Positions 1 through 7,106 of a DNA stretch of 7,259 bases are shown here, piece by piece. The stretch is from Rubrivivax sp. Its GTDB lineage: Bacteria > Pseudomonadota > Gammaproteobacteria > Burkholderiales > Burkholderiaceae. The translations under genes were made by a program, and so were the position numbers. Location: NCBI GenBank assembly GCA_004211235.1, contig SEEY01000301.1, positions 1 through 7,259 of the forward strand. The letters are read 5' to 3'. The notes beneath the pieces were generated by a model that was not told the DNA's origin, made no database searches, and saw only the letters and a program-made list of their open reading frames with translations. Positions within the stretch are counted from its first letter, which is position 1. Each line of letters begins with the position of its first letter.

Positions 1-657
1 GGCATCAAGACGGTGATGGTCACCGGGGACAACCGGCTGACCGCGGCGGCGATTGCCGCAGAAGCCGGCGTCGACGATTTCCTTGCCGAGGCCACGCCCG
101 AAGCCAAGCTGGCGCTCATCCGCGAGCATCAGGCGCAGGGCCGGCTCGTTGCCATGACCGGCGACGGCACCAACGACGCCCCCGCGCTGGCCCAGGCCGA
201 CGTGGCCGTGGCAATGAACACCGGCACGCAGGCCGCCAAGGAGGCCGGCAACATGGTCGACCTGGACAGCAACCCGACCAAGCTGATCGAGGTGGTCGCG
301 ACGGCCAAGCAGCTGCTGATGACGCGTGGCGCGCTGACGACCTTCAGCATCGCCAACGACCTGGCCAAGTATTTCGCCGTGCTGCCGGCGGCCTTCGTGT
401 CGACCTATCCGCAGCTGGGCGCGCTCAACGTCATGCACCTGAGCAGCCCCGACTCGGCCATTCTCAGCGCCGTCATCTTCAACGCGCTGATCATCGTCGT
501 GCTGATCCCGCTGGCGCTCAAGGGCGTGCGCTACCGCGCCATCGGCGCCGCCGCACTCTTGCGCCGCAACCTGCTGGTCTACGGCCTGGGCGGCGTCATC
601 GTGCCGTTCATCGGCATCAAGGCCATCGACCTCCTCATTGCCGGCTTCTTCTCATGA
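1..657 (+). CDS. kdpB: KdpB, K+-transporting P-type ATPase catalytic subunit (3' part only)
   Basis: This is the C-terminal 218 residues of the ATP-hydrolysing subunit of the KdpFABC potassium pump, an inner-membrane complex used when external K+ is scarce. The reading frame is open from base 1, so the gene is cut by the window edge; full KdpB is about 680-700 residues, and the phosphorylated aspartate (DKTGT) lies upstream. Visible P-domain motifs are MVTGDN (fragment residues 6-11) and the P-type hinge [21 protein letters not shown] starting near residue 53. Next comes the KdpB-specific membrane segment [17 protein letters not shown], with the Asp and Lys (fragment D120 and K123) matching the charged pair D583/K586 known from E. 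coli KdpB. Further hydrophobic segments lie at about 152-173 and 190-216. Its stop overlaps the kdpC start in ATGA, indicating translational coupling. The identification is very secure. Confidence 0.97.
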   Translation, partial: GIKTVMVTGDNRLTAAAIAAEAGVDDFLAEATPEAKLALIREHQAQGRLVAMTGDGTNDAPALAQADVAVAMNTGTQAAKEAGNMVDLDSNPTKLIEVVATAKQLLMTRGALTTFSIANDLAKYFAVLPAAFVSTYPQLGALNVMHLSSPDSAILSAVIFNALIIVVLIPLALKGVRYRAIGAAALLRRNLLVYGLGGVIVPFIGIKAIDLLIAGFFS

Positions 658-1238
658 ACACCCAACTCCGCCCCGCACTGACACTGTTTGTCGCGCTCAG
701 CCTCATCACCGGCCTGGCCTATCCGCTGGCCGTCACCGGCATCGCGCAGGCACTGTTCCCGCGCGCCGCGAACGGCAGCGTCGTGGTCGACCATGGCCAG
801 GCCGTCGGTTCCGAACTGATCGGCCAGGCCTTCACCGACCCCGGTCATTTCTGGAGTCGCCCGTCCGCCACCGCGCCCGGCCCCTACAACGCGGCCAACT
901 CAGGCGGCTCCAACCTCGCGCCCACGGCGCCCGCGCTGCTCAAAGCGGTCAAGGCGCGCATCCAGGCCCTGCGCGCGGCGGACCCCGGCAACACGGCGCC
1001 GGTGCCGGTGGATCTCGTGACGGCATCGGCCAGCGGCCTGGACCCCCACATCAGCCGCGCCGCCGCCGACTACCAGCTCGCCCGCGTTGCCCGCGTGCGC
1101 GGCCTGCCGGTGGCGCAGGTGAGGGCGCTGGTGGACGCCCACACCGAGTCGCGCTCGCTCGGCTTCCTCGGCGAGCCGCGCGTCAATGTGCTGGGCCTGA
1201 ACCTCGCGCTGGAGCATGCGACGATGACAGAAAGATGA
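654..1238 (+). CDS. kdpC: KdpC, K+-transporting ATPase subunit C
   Basis: This is the small single-span subunit that associates with KdpA and KdpB and is thought to stabilise the pump or aid nucleotide binding. The protein has 194 residues, close to the roughly 190 of E. coli KdpC. One N-terminal transmembrane helix (about residues 7-33) precedes a soluble, probably periplasmic domain. Family landmarks are present in order: GSELIGQAF (52-60), FWSRPSA (66-72), GGSNLAPT (84-91) and [18 protein letters not shown] (117-134), followed by the conserved C-terminal block with [13 protein letters not shown] (171-183). The ATG at 654 overlaps the kdpB stop codon (ATGA) and gives the standard N-terminus, so the start is well supported. 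A 16-nt gap separates it from the corA-type gene. Nothing is missing or unusual. Confidence 0.97.
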   Translation: MNTQLRPALTLFVALSLITGLAYPLAVTGIAQALFPRAANGSVVVDHGQAVGSELIGQAFTDPGHFWSRPSATAPGPYNAANSGGSNLAPTAPALLKAVKARIQALRAADPGNTAPVPVDLVTASASGLDPHISRAAADYQLARVARVRGLPVAQVRALVDAHTESRSLGFLGEPRVNVLGLNLALEHATMTER

Positions 1239-1241
1239 ATC

Positions 1242-1245
1242 GGAG
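1242..1245 (+). promoter_or_regulatory. Shine-Dalgarno (GGAG) for the corA-type gene
   Basis: GGAG lies 9 nt before the ATG at 1255, inside the 16-nt gap after kdpC. It supports that ATG as the start and suggests the gene is translated independently within the kdp transcript. No promoter-like sequence fits in the gap. Confidence 0.6.
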
Positions 1246-1254
1246 CCGACTTTC

Positions 1255-2112
1255 ATGCTGATCAACAGCGCCGTGTACGTGGATGGCCGCATCGTCGCCG
1301 AGCCGGGTCTGGCGGGCGTGTCCGAGGCGCTCGAAAGCCAGAGCGGCTTTGTGTGGATCGCGTTGCGCGACCCGGGCGACGACGAACTCGAGCTGCTGCA
1401 GCGCGAGCTGAACCTGCCGCCGCTGGCTGTCGAAGATGCCCGCAAGGGCCACCAGCGGCCCAAGCTGGAGGAGTACGGCGACATGCTGTTTGCGGCCATG
1501 CACCTGCTCGAAGCCGGCCCCGACGGGCTGGAGGTGGGCGAGGTTCACGTCTTCGTCGGCGCGCGCTTCATCGTCTCGGTGCGGCACCGCAGCACCCAGG
1601 GCTTCCTCGGCGTTCGTGGCCGCTCCGAACGCGAGCCCGAGCTCCTGCGCCAGGGGCCGGGCTTTGTCTTCTACGCGCTGATGGACGCGGTCGTGGACCG
1701 CTACTTCCCGCTCATCGACGCCATCGAGGCCGAGCTGGAGCAGCTGGAGGCGACGATGTTCCAGCCGCGCCAGGACCGGCAGGCGGTCGTCCAGCAGCTG
1801 TTCGGGTTGAAGCAGCGGCTCACGACGCTGCGCCACGCCCAGGCGGGCATCGATGCCGCACGCGAAACGATCATCGCGGCGACGCAGGTCAACCTCACGC
1901 TGGTCACCATCGACGAATCCCTGGTCACCAAGCGCCTGGCCGCCTGGGCTGCCATCTTTGCCGCGTCCACCGCGCTGGCCGGCATCTGGGGCATGAACTT
2001 CGAGAAGATGCCCGAGCTGAAGTGGGCGTTCGGCTACCCGATGGCGCTGAGCGTCATTGCCGTCGTCAGCGGCGCGCTGTATTGGCGGTTCAAGCGTCTC
2101 GGCTGGCTCTGA
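1255..2112 (+). CDS. CorA-family Mg2+/Co2+ (divalent cation) channel, shortened stalk
   Basis: This is a member of the CorA (2-TM-GxN) family, inner-membrane pentamers that carry Mg2+ and sometimes Co2+, Ni2+ or Zn2+. The 285 residues show the usual order: an N-terminal cytoplasmic alpha/beta domain (about 1-140, including LPPLAVEDARKGHQRPKLEEYGDMLF), long helices (about 140-225), TM1 (about 227-246) ending in the pore signature GMN (246-248), an external MPEL loop (252-255) and TM2 (about 260-278) with a basic tail. GMN followed by MPEL favours CorA proper over ZntB. Members are usually about 315-330 residues. The shortage appears to fall near residues 193-200, where LRHAQ joins AGIDAARET; the segment that normally carries a YxRDVxDH-like motif is absent. 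The frame is otherwise intact. The gene sits between kdpC and kdpD, outside the usual kdp gene set. Family membership is secure; whether this variant conducts ions is unknown. Confidence 0.92.
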   Translation: MLINSAVYVDGRIVAEPGLAGVSEALESQSGFVWIALRDPGDDELELLQRELNLPPLAVEDARKGHQRPKLEEYGDMLFAAMHLLEAGPDGLEVGEVHVFVGARFIVSVRHRSTQGFLGVRGRSEREPELLRQGPGFVFYALMDAVVDRYFPLIDAIEAELEQLEATMFQPRQDRQAVVQQLFGLKQRLTTLRHAQAGIDAARETIIAATQVNLTLVTIDESLVTKRLAAWAAIFAASTALAGIWGMNFEKMPELKWAFGYPMALSVIAVVSGALYWRFKRLGWL

Positions 2113-2118
2113 GCCGGC

Positions 2119-4797
2119 ATGTCTGACGAGCGTCCGGACCCCGACGAACTGCTGGCCAGGCTGCAGCGCGAGGAAGCCGCGGCCCGGCGCGGCCGGCTGA
2201 AGATCTTCTTCGGCGCCAATGCCGGCGTCGGCAAGACGTTCGCCATGCTGGCCGCCGCGCATGTGGCGCAGCGCCAGGGCAGGGCGGTTCGCGTCGGAGT
2301 GGTCGAGACCCACGGGCGTTCGGACACCGAGGGCATCGCACGCGACCTGCCGCGCCTGGCGCTGCGCGACCTTGAGCACAAGGGCCGCACGCTGCGGGAG
2401 TTCGACCTCGACGCCGCGCTGGCCTGGGCCGCGGCCGAGCCCGGTGGCGTGCTGCTGCTGGACGAACTGGCCCACAGCAATGCGCCCGGTTCGCGGCACA
2501 CCAAGCGCTGGCAGGACGCGCAGGAGCTGCGTGAGGCCGGCCTGGAGGTCTGGACGACGCTGAACGTGCAGCACCTGGAGAGCCTGAACGACATCGTCGG
2601 CGGCATCACCGGCATCCGCGTCTGGGAGACGCTGCCTGACAAGGTCTTCGACGCGGCCGACGAGGTGGTCGTGGTAGACCTGCCGCCCGACGAGTTGCTG
2701 CAGCGCTTGAAGGAGGGCAAGGTCTACCTGGCCAGTCAGGCGGAGCGTGCCGCGAAGAACTTCTTCCGCAAGGGCAACCTGCTGGCGCTGCGCGAGCTGG
2801 CCCTGCGCCGCACGGCGGACCGGGTGGACGGCCAGATGCAGGCCTGGCGGCGTGAGCATGCGGATGTGGCGACCCAGACCGTCTGGCCCAACCGCGAGTC
2901 GCTGCTGGCCTGCGTCGGTCCGGGCGCGGCCAGCGACAAGGTCGTGCGCACCGCTGCCCGGCTGGCCCGGCAGCTCGGGCTGGACTGGCATGCCGTGCAC
3001 GTGCAGACCGCGCGTTCCCTGAACGATACGGCCCGCCAGCGGCTGCAGCGCACGCTCGAGCTCGCGCAGAGCCTGGGTGCGCGCACGGCCGAGCTGTCGG
3101 CGCCGGAAGTGGCCGCGGCGCTGGTCGGCTATGCCCGCGAGCACAACCTGGCCCGCCTCGTCGTCGGCCGGCGTGAGCAGGCCTGGCGCTGGCCCGGCCG
3201 GCCTTCCCTTGCCGAGGCCCTGAGCCGGCTGGCCGACGAAATGGACGTGCTGCAGGTGGCCCTGCCCGCCGCGGCCGGCGAGCGGCTGCCATCGACACCC
3301 CGCGCCGGGTTCGCCTGGCGCGCCTGGCCCGGCTACGTGGCGGCGCTGGCCGGCATCACGCTGACGACGGCGGCAGCGCAGCTGCTGCTCGGCTACATGG
3401 CGCCCACCAACATCGCCATGCTCTATCTGCTCAACGTCGTCGGCGTGGCCCTGCGCTTCGGCCGCGCACCGGCCGCGTTCGCGGCGCTGCTCGGCGTGGC
3501 GGCGTTCGACTTCGCCTTTGTCGAACCGCGCTGGTCCTTCGCCGTGGGCGACGCGCAGTACCTGGTGACCTTCGCCGTGCTGCTGCTCGTCGGCCTGGTC
3601 ATCGGCCAGCTGGCGGCGGGGCTGCAGGTGCAGGCGCGCGCGGCTCAGGAGCGGGAGCGGCGCGTGCGCGGGCTCTATGCGATGTCGCGCGACCTGGGCG
3701 CCGCCCTGGTGCCCGGGCAGGTGGCCGAGATCGGCATGCGCTTTCTGCGCGCGGAGTTCGGCGCGGCGTCCGCCGTGCTTGCGCCGCCGGCCGGTGCTGC
3801 GCCGGGTCGCGAGGTGCTGGCCGTGCTGCCGGGGGGCAGCGCCCAGCCCGACCTCGGCGTCGCCCAATGGGCTTTCGACCATGCCCAGCCAGCCGGGCAA
3901 GGCACCGACACCCTGCCGGCCAGCCCCTGCCTGATGCTGCCGCTACGCGCGCCGATGCGGCTGCGCGGCGTGCTGGCGGTGCAGGGGGCGGGCCGGCGCT
4001 GGTCGCCCGAAGAGCGCGAGCTGCTGGACACCTGCGCTGCGCTGCTGGCGATTTCACTGGAGCGCATCCACTACATCGACGTCGCGCAGGGCAGCACGCT
4101 GCAGATCGAAAGCGAGCGCCTGCGCAATTCCTTGCTGACCGCCATCTCGCACGACCTGCGCACGCCGCTGGCCGCGCTGGTGGGCCTGGCCGATGCCCTC
4201 AGGCTCACCCCGTTGAGCGAGCCGCAGAGCGACGTGGCCGACGCCATGCGTCGCTCGGCGCTGCGCATGAGTGCGCTGGTGGCCAACCTGCTCTACATGG
4301 CGCGGCTGCAGTCCGGCACCGTGCAGTTGAACCGCCAGTGGCTGCCGCTGCAGGAGGTGGTTGGCAGCACGCTCGCCGGGCTGGACGAGGCGCTGGCCGG
4401 CCGCGAGGTGAACGTCGACCTGCCGGCGGACCTGCCGCTGGTCGAGCTGGACGCCGTGCTCATCGAGCGCGTCCTCGTCAACCTGCTCGAGAACGCGGCG
4501 AAGTACGCGAGCGGCGCCATCCGAATCGGCGCGCGCTTGGCGGGCCGCGTTGTGCAGATCGACGTCGCCGACAACGGCCCCGGCTTTCCCGCCGGACGCG
4601 AGGCCCAGCTGTTCGACAAGTTCGAGCGCGGCGACCGCGAAAGCGCCACGCCCGGCGTCGGCCTCGGCCTGGCCATTGCGAAAGCCATCGTCGAGGCGCA
4701 TGGCGGGCGCATCAGCGCCCACAATGCCGCCACCGGCGGGGCCTGTGTCCGCATCGAGCTTCCCCTCGGTCAGCCTCCCGTGGAGAGCCCAGAGTGA
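2119..4797 (+). CDS. kdpD: KdpD, osmosensitive K+ channel sensor histidine kinase
   Basis: This is the membrane sensor kinase that responds to K+ limitation or osmotic stress and phosphorylates KdpE. At 892 residues it is full length (E. coli KdpD is 894). Domains in order: the N-terminal KdpD domain (about 22-235) with Walker A GANAGVGKT (32-40) and a Walker B-like VLLLDEL (111-117); a universal-stress-protein-like domain (about 260-380); four closely spaced transmembrane helices (about 402-503, including PTNIAMLYLL and AFDFAFVEP); a GAF-like region (about 515-650); and the HisKA and HATPase_c kinase core. In the core the phospho-accepting His is H678 in SHDLRTPL; the N box is LLENAAKY (N792), G1 is DNGPG (818-822), the F box is FDKF (832-835) and G2 is GVGLGL (846-851). 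All catalytic motifs are intact. It starts 6 nt after the corA-type gene with only a weak ribosome-binding site, which suggests coupling. The stop overlaps the kdpE start. Confidence 0.97.
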   Translation: MSDERPDPDELLARLQREEAAARRGRLKIFFGANAGVGKTFAMLAAAHVAQRQGRAVRVGVVETHGRSDTEGIARDLPRLALRDLEHKGRTLREFDLDAALAWAAAEPGGVLLLDELAHSNAPGSRHTKRWQDAQELREAGLEVWTTLNVQHLESLNDIVGGITGIRVWETLPDKVFDAADEVVVVDLPPDELLQRLKEGKVYLASQAERAAKNFFRKGNLLALRELALRRTADRVDGQMQAWRREHADVATQTVWPNRESLLACVGPGAASDKVVRTAARLARQLGLDWHAVHVQTARSLNDTARQRLQRTLELAQSLGARTAELSAPEVAAALVGYAREHNLARLVVGRREQAWRWPGRPSLAEALSRLADEMDVLQVALPAAAGERLPSTPRAGFAWRAWPGYVAALAGITLTTAAAQLLLGYMAPTNIAMLYLLNVVGVALRFGRAPAAFAALLGVAAFDFAFVEPRWSFAVGDAQYLVTFAVLLLVGLVIGQLAAGLQVQARAAQERERRVRGLYAMSRDLGAALVPGQVAEIGMRFLRAEFGAASAVLAPPAGAAPGREVLAVLPGGSAQPDLGVAQWAFDHAQPAGQGTDTLPASPCLMLPLRAPMRLRGVLAVQGAGRRWSPEERELLDTCAALLAISLERIHYIDVAQGSTLQIESERLRNSLLTAISHDLRTPLAALVGLADALRLTPLSEPQSDVADAMRRSALRMSALVANLLYMARLQSGTVQLNRQWLPLQEVVGSTLAGLDEALAGREVNVDLPADLPLVELDAVLIERVLVNLLENAAKYASGAIRIGARLAGRVVQIDVADNGPGFPAGREAQLFDKFERGDRESATPGVGLGLAIAKAIVEAHGGRISAHNAATGGACVRIELPLGQPPVESPE

Positions 4798-5480
4798 GTG
4801 CCGCCCGCGTGTTGATGATCGAGGACGAGCCGGAGATCCGCCGCTTTGTGCGCATGGCACTTGAAAGCGAAGGCCTGGAGGTGTTCGAGGCGGCGACGCT
4901 GCAGCGCGGCCTCATCGACTCGGCCACGCGTCGGCCCGAACTCGTCGTGCTGGATCTCGGCCTGCCGGACGGCGACGGCCTGGACTTCATCCGCGAGTTC
5001 CGCGGCTGGTCACCGGCGCCCATCCTGGTGCTGTCTGCCCGCGAGGGCGAGGAGCGCAAGGTGCAGGCGCTGGACGCCGGCGCCGATGACTACCTCGTCA
5101 AGCCCTTCGGCGTGCCCGAACTGCTCGCCCGGGTGCGCGTGCAGCTGCGCCGGCACGCGGGCGGCAGCGGCGCGGCCGACCCGGTCTTCCGCTTCGGCGA
5201 CGTGGCCGTGGACCGGTCCCTGCGTACCGTGATGCGGGCCGGGGAGGAGCTGCATCTCACGCCCATCGAGTACCGCCTCCTGCAGGAACTCGCCACCGTG
5301 CCCGGCCGCGTGCTGACCCACCAGCACCTGCTCAAGGCCGTCTGGGGCCCGGGCCACGCCGAGGACGTTCACTACGTGCGCGTGCACATGGCCAACCTGC
5401 GCAAGAAGATCGAGGCGGACCCGAACCGGCCGCAATGGCTGGTGACCGAGGCGGGCGTGGGTTACCGGTTGAGGGTCTGA
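4794..5480 (+). CDS. kdpE: KdpE, OmpR-family response regulator
   Basis: This is the DNA-binding response regulator that KdpD phosphorylates and that normally activates the kdp promoter. With 228 residues it has the usual length (E. coli KdpE has 225). The receiver domain (about 4-118) has the acidic pair E10/D11, the phospho-accepting D54 in VVLDLGLPDGDG, the Ser of LSA (S81) and K103 in VKPF. The OmpR/PhoB winged-helix domain (about 130-227) includes LTPIEYRLL, the recognition-helix region HYVRVHMANLRKKIE and the terminal GVGYRL. The start is GTG at 4794, overlapping the kdpD stop as GTGA, with GGAG at 4782-4785 about 8 nt upstream. The same frame stays open far upstream, back to 3867, but that stretch is arginine-rich and lies opposite the kdpD frame, so it is not part of the protein. 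Confidence 0.97.
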   Translation: MSAARVLMIEDEPEIRRFVRMALESEGLEVFEAATLQRGLIDSATRRPELVVLDLGLPDGDGLDFIREFRGWSPAPILVLSAREGEERKVQALDAGADDYLVKPFGVPELLARVRVQLRRHAGGSGAADPVFRFGDVAVDRSLRTVMRAGEELHLTPIEYRLLQELATVPGRVLTHQHLLKAVWGPGHAEDVHYVRVHMANLRKKIEADPNRPQWLVTEAGVGYRLRV

Positions 5481-5481
5481 A

Positions 5482-5520
5482 GGGCCACGAACTGGCCCGC
5501 TCGGTGCCCCGGCGTCCGGG
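5482..5520 (+). terminator. Two tandem small hairpins after kdpE (possible terminator)
   Basis: Immediately after the kdpE stop, GGGCCA (5482-5487) and TGGCCC (5493-5498) can form a 6-bp stem with a 5-nt loop. CCCGG (5508-5512) and CCGGG (5516-5520) can form a 5-bp stem with a 3-nt loop. Neither is followed by a run of T, so neither is a classical intrinsic terminator. Position at the end of the kdp unit is the main support, and short GC palindromes are common at this base composition. Confidence 0.3.
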
Positions 5521-5552
5521 AGGGCGCATCCACTGACTGGCACACTGCCCGC

Positions 5553-5771
5553 ATGAACGCGCAAGACCTGCTCAAACTCGTCGCCACCGAGATGCCGTTC
5601 GGCAAGCACCAGGGCCGCCTGATCGCCGATCTGCAGAGCAACTACCTCGCGTGGTTTGCGCGCGAGGGCTTTCCCAAGGGTGAGATCGGGCGGCTGCTGG
5701 CATTGATGCACGAGCTGGACATCAACGGCCTGCGTTACCTGTTGAAGCCGCTGCGCGGTGCCGGCCCATGA
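5553..5771 (+). CDS. DUF3820 family small protein
   Basis: This 72-residue protein matches the DUF3820 family, sometimes labelled 'putative quorum-sensing-regulated virulence factor'. That label is inherited and does not establish a function here. The hallmark block MPFGKHQGRLIADL (14-27) is followed by YLAWFAREGFPKGEIGRLLALMHELDINGL (31-60) and a short LLKPLR tail, so the protein covers the whole family domain. There is no signal peptide or membrane segment, which points to a cytosolic protein. I see no good Shine-Dalgarno before the ATG at 5553; the nearest purine-rich run (GGGAGGG) is about 30 nt away. An internal ATG at 5592 would start exactly at MPFGK and cannot be excluded. The stop overlaps the start of the next gene (ATGA). 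It follows kdpE by 72 nt and has no evident tie to potassium transport. Confidence 0.88.
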   Translation: MNAQDLLKLVATEMPFGKHQGRLIADLQSNYLAWFAREGFPKGEIGRLLALMHELDINGLRYLLKPLRGAGP

Positions 5772-6499
5772 GGCGGACGTGGCGGGCGTGGCTGGCGCTG
5801 GCGGCCGCAGGCGCGCTGGCGTTCACCAGCCTCCTCGCCAGCGCCCAGGGCCGCGAGCCCTTCACCGTCGTGCGCGTCGACCTGGCCACGCAGCAGCTGC
5901 GCCTGTTCTGGCGAGACGACCTGGGCCGGCCCTTGCGCCGCCTGGACCGCCTCGCCGCCTGGCTGAAGGGGCAGGGCAGGACGCTCAGCTTCGGCATGAA
6001 CGCAGGCATGTTTCACGCAGACGGCGGCCCGGTCGGGCTGCTCGTCATCGACGGTCGCGAGCTGGCGCCGCTGAACCTGGAGGACCGTGTTGGCCAGGGC
6101 AACTTCTTCCTGAAGCCCAACGGCGTCTTCCTCATCGATGCCCAGGGCGCCCGCGTCGTCGATGCCGTCGACTACGCGGCGACCTCGCATGACGGCGTTC
6201 TCTACGCGACGCAGTCCGGCCCGCTGCTGCTGAAGAACGGCGAGATCCACCAGGCGTTCCGGCCGTTGTCGGCCTCGCGCTACATCCGCAACGGCGTCTG
6301 CGCGCAGGGCGGGCAGGCCATCTTCGTCATCAGCGAGCGGCCGGTCAGCTTCCACGAGTTCGCCAGCTTCTTCCGCGACGGGTTGCACTGCCGGGAGGCG
6401 CTCTATCTTGATGGCGCGGTGTCCAGCCTCTATTCGCCCAGACTGGAGCGCTACGACGCCTGGCACGACCTGGGGCCGCTGTTCGCCGTGACGGACTGA
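5768..6499 (+). CDS. Exported phosphodiester glycosidase-like protein (DUF2233/NAGPA domain)
   Basis: This 243-residue protein has a typical Sec signal peptide: basic MRRTWR, a hydrophobic core to about residue 23, and a probable signal peptidase I site after ASA (24-26). The mature part is one NAGPA-type domain, named after the mammalian enzyme that uncovers mannose-6-phosphate by removing N-acetylglucosamine from a phosphodiester. Recognisable blocks are FGMNAGMFHADGGPVGLLV (75-93), GNFFLKPNGVFLID (111-124), ATQSGPLLL (147-155), RNGV (174-177), the HEFASFFRDGLHC region (196-208) and ALYLDGAVSSLYSP (211-224). The conserved Asn/Gly of NAG, the RNG and the LYLDG are the likely active-site elements by family analogy. 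C178 and C208 are the only cysteines and could pair in the periplasm. The substrate is unknown, with a sugar phosphodiester of the envelope a possibility. The start overlaps the DUF3820 stop (ATGA), so the two are probably co-translated. Confidence 0.9.
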   Translation: MRRTWRAWLALAAAGALAFTSLLASAQGREPFTVVRVDLATQQLRLFWRDDLGRPLRRLDRLAAWLKGQGRTLSFGMNAGMFHADGGPVGLLVIDGRELAPLNLEDRVGQGNFFLKPNGVFLIDAQGARVVDAVDYAATSHDGVLYATQSGPLLLKNGEIHQAFRPLSASRYIRNGVCAQGGQAIFVISERPVSFHEFASFFRDGLHCREALYLDGAVSSLYSPRLERYDAWHDLGPLFAVTD

Positions 6500-6509
6500 G
6501 CGTCGTGAC

Positions 6510-6539
6510 CGGCGCGGCGCCGACCTACACGCCGCGCCG
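6510..6539 (+). terminator. 10-bp GC-rich hairpin after the glycosidase gene
   Basis: Bases 6510-6519 (CGGCGCGGCG) and 6530-6539 (CGCCGCGCCG) are exact inverted complements around a 10-nt loop, starting 10 nt after the stop at 6499. No T run follows, so a factor-independent terminator is only suggested by position and stem strength. A 9-nt direct repeat, GACCGGCGC, overlaps or flanks the hairpin at 6507-6515 and 6544-6552. Confidence 0.4.
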
Positions 6540-6566
6540 TGGCGACCGGCGCAAGATCGGCACATC

Positions 6567-7106
6567 ATGAATGCGTCGCCTGTCTCGCGCCTCGGCGCCT
6601 CGGTGCTGTTGGCCGTGGGGTGCGCATCGAGCGCGCTCGCGAGGGCCGAGGAACTGCCCAAGTCACCCGCCTGCCGCACCGCGCTGCAGGCGCTGAACAG
6701 CGCCGAGGAGTCGATTGCCGCGGCCGGGCCGACGGCCGCTGCTTCTTCGCCGTCGACCGACCTGCAGCGTCAACGCGTCGTGACTGCCAAGCTCCAGCCC
6801 TTGCGCCAGCGCGTGGCGGATGCCTGCCTCGGCGGGCTGACGCAGTCGCCGCCGCCTTCGCAACGCACCTGGGTCGCACCGGCCCTGCCTGCGCGGCCCG
6901 GCACCGTGGCGCCCCGTGCGCCTCAGCCCACCGTGCCGCCGGTGGCCCTTCCTGCGCCGCGCGTCGAGGTGCCGGTCACCGTCAATGCGTGCAACGCGGC
7001 GACCTGCCTGGCCAGTGACGGATCGACGTTGACGCGTGTCGGGCCGACCTTGATGGGCCCGCGCGGAGCCTGCCGTCAGGAGGGCGTCTTTCTGCGCTGC
7101 CCCTGA
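6567..7106 (+). CDS. Hypothetical exported protein with paired cysteines and a proline-rich linker
   Basis: I cannot assign a function. The 179 residues begin with a signal peptide: a hydrophobic stretch at about 9-24 and a likely signal peptidase I site after ARA (24-26). C19 in LLAVGC is only a weak lipobox, so a lipoprotein is possible but less likely. The mature protein has three parts. The first is a helical segment (about 30-90) with C36 near its start and C87 near its end, which could form a disulfide clamp. The second is a low-complexity Pro/Ala linker (about 94-137). The third is a small C-terminal module (about 138-179) with C142, C147, C169 and C178. This tail resembles the short cysteine-containing C-terminal modules seen in other proteobacterial exported proteins, a resemblance I recall rather than have tested. 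Coding is supported by third-position GC bias and a 67-nt gap after the previous gene. The last 31 nt lie in the terminal inverted repeat, so the C-terminus deserves caution. Confidence 0.75.
   Translation: MNASPVSRLGASVLLAVGCASSALARAEELPKSPACRTALQALNSAEESIAAAGPTAAASSPSTDLQRQRVVTAKLQPLRQRVADACLGGLTQSPPPSQRTWVAPALPARPGTVAPRAPQPTVPPVALPAPRVEVPVTVNACNAATCLASDGSTLTRVGPTLMGPRGACRQEGVFLRCP

Noticed and set aside
1183..3900. A 905-codon open frame on the - strand opposite the corA-type gene and kdpD
   Set aside because: Its translation is rich in Arg, Gln, His and Gly with no recognisable domain, and it lies opposite two genes with intact conserved motifs. Long antisense frames like this are expected in about 70% GC DNA because stop codons are rare.
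3867..4793. Upstream extension of the kdpE frame, about 309 codons
   Set aside because: It overlaps the kinase half of kdpD in another frame and is Arg/Ala-rich without domains. The GTG at 4794 with a nearby GGAG gives a normal KdpE N-terminus and length.
5538..5552. Sigma-54-like -24/-12 pattern (TGGCAC with a correctly spaced GC) just before the DUF3820 gene
   Set aside because: The GG and GC spacing fits, but the -12 element is CCGC rather than TTGC. The transcript would also start inside the coding region, which works only if translation begins at the internal ATG at 5592. Most likely chance.
6539..7018. Overlapping 159-codon + strand frame across the hypothetical gene
   Set aside because: It is an Arg/Ala-rich translation in a shifted frame. 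The 6567-7106 frame has a clear signal peptide, ordered cysteines and a more natural composition.
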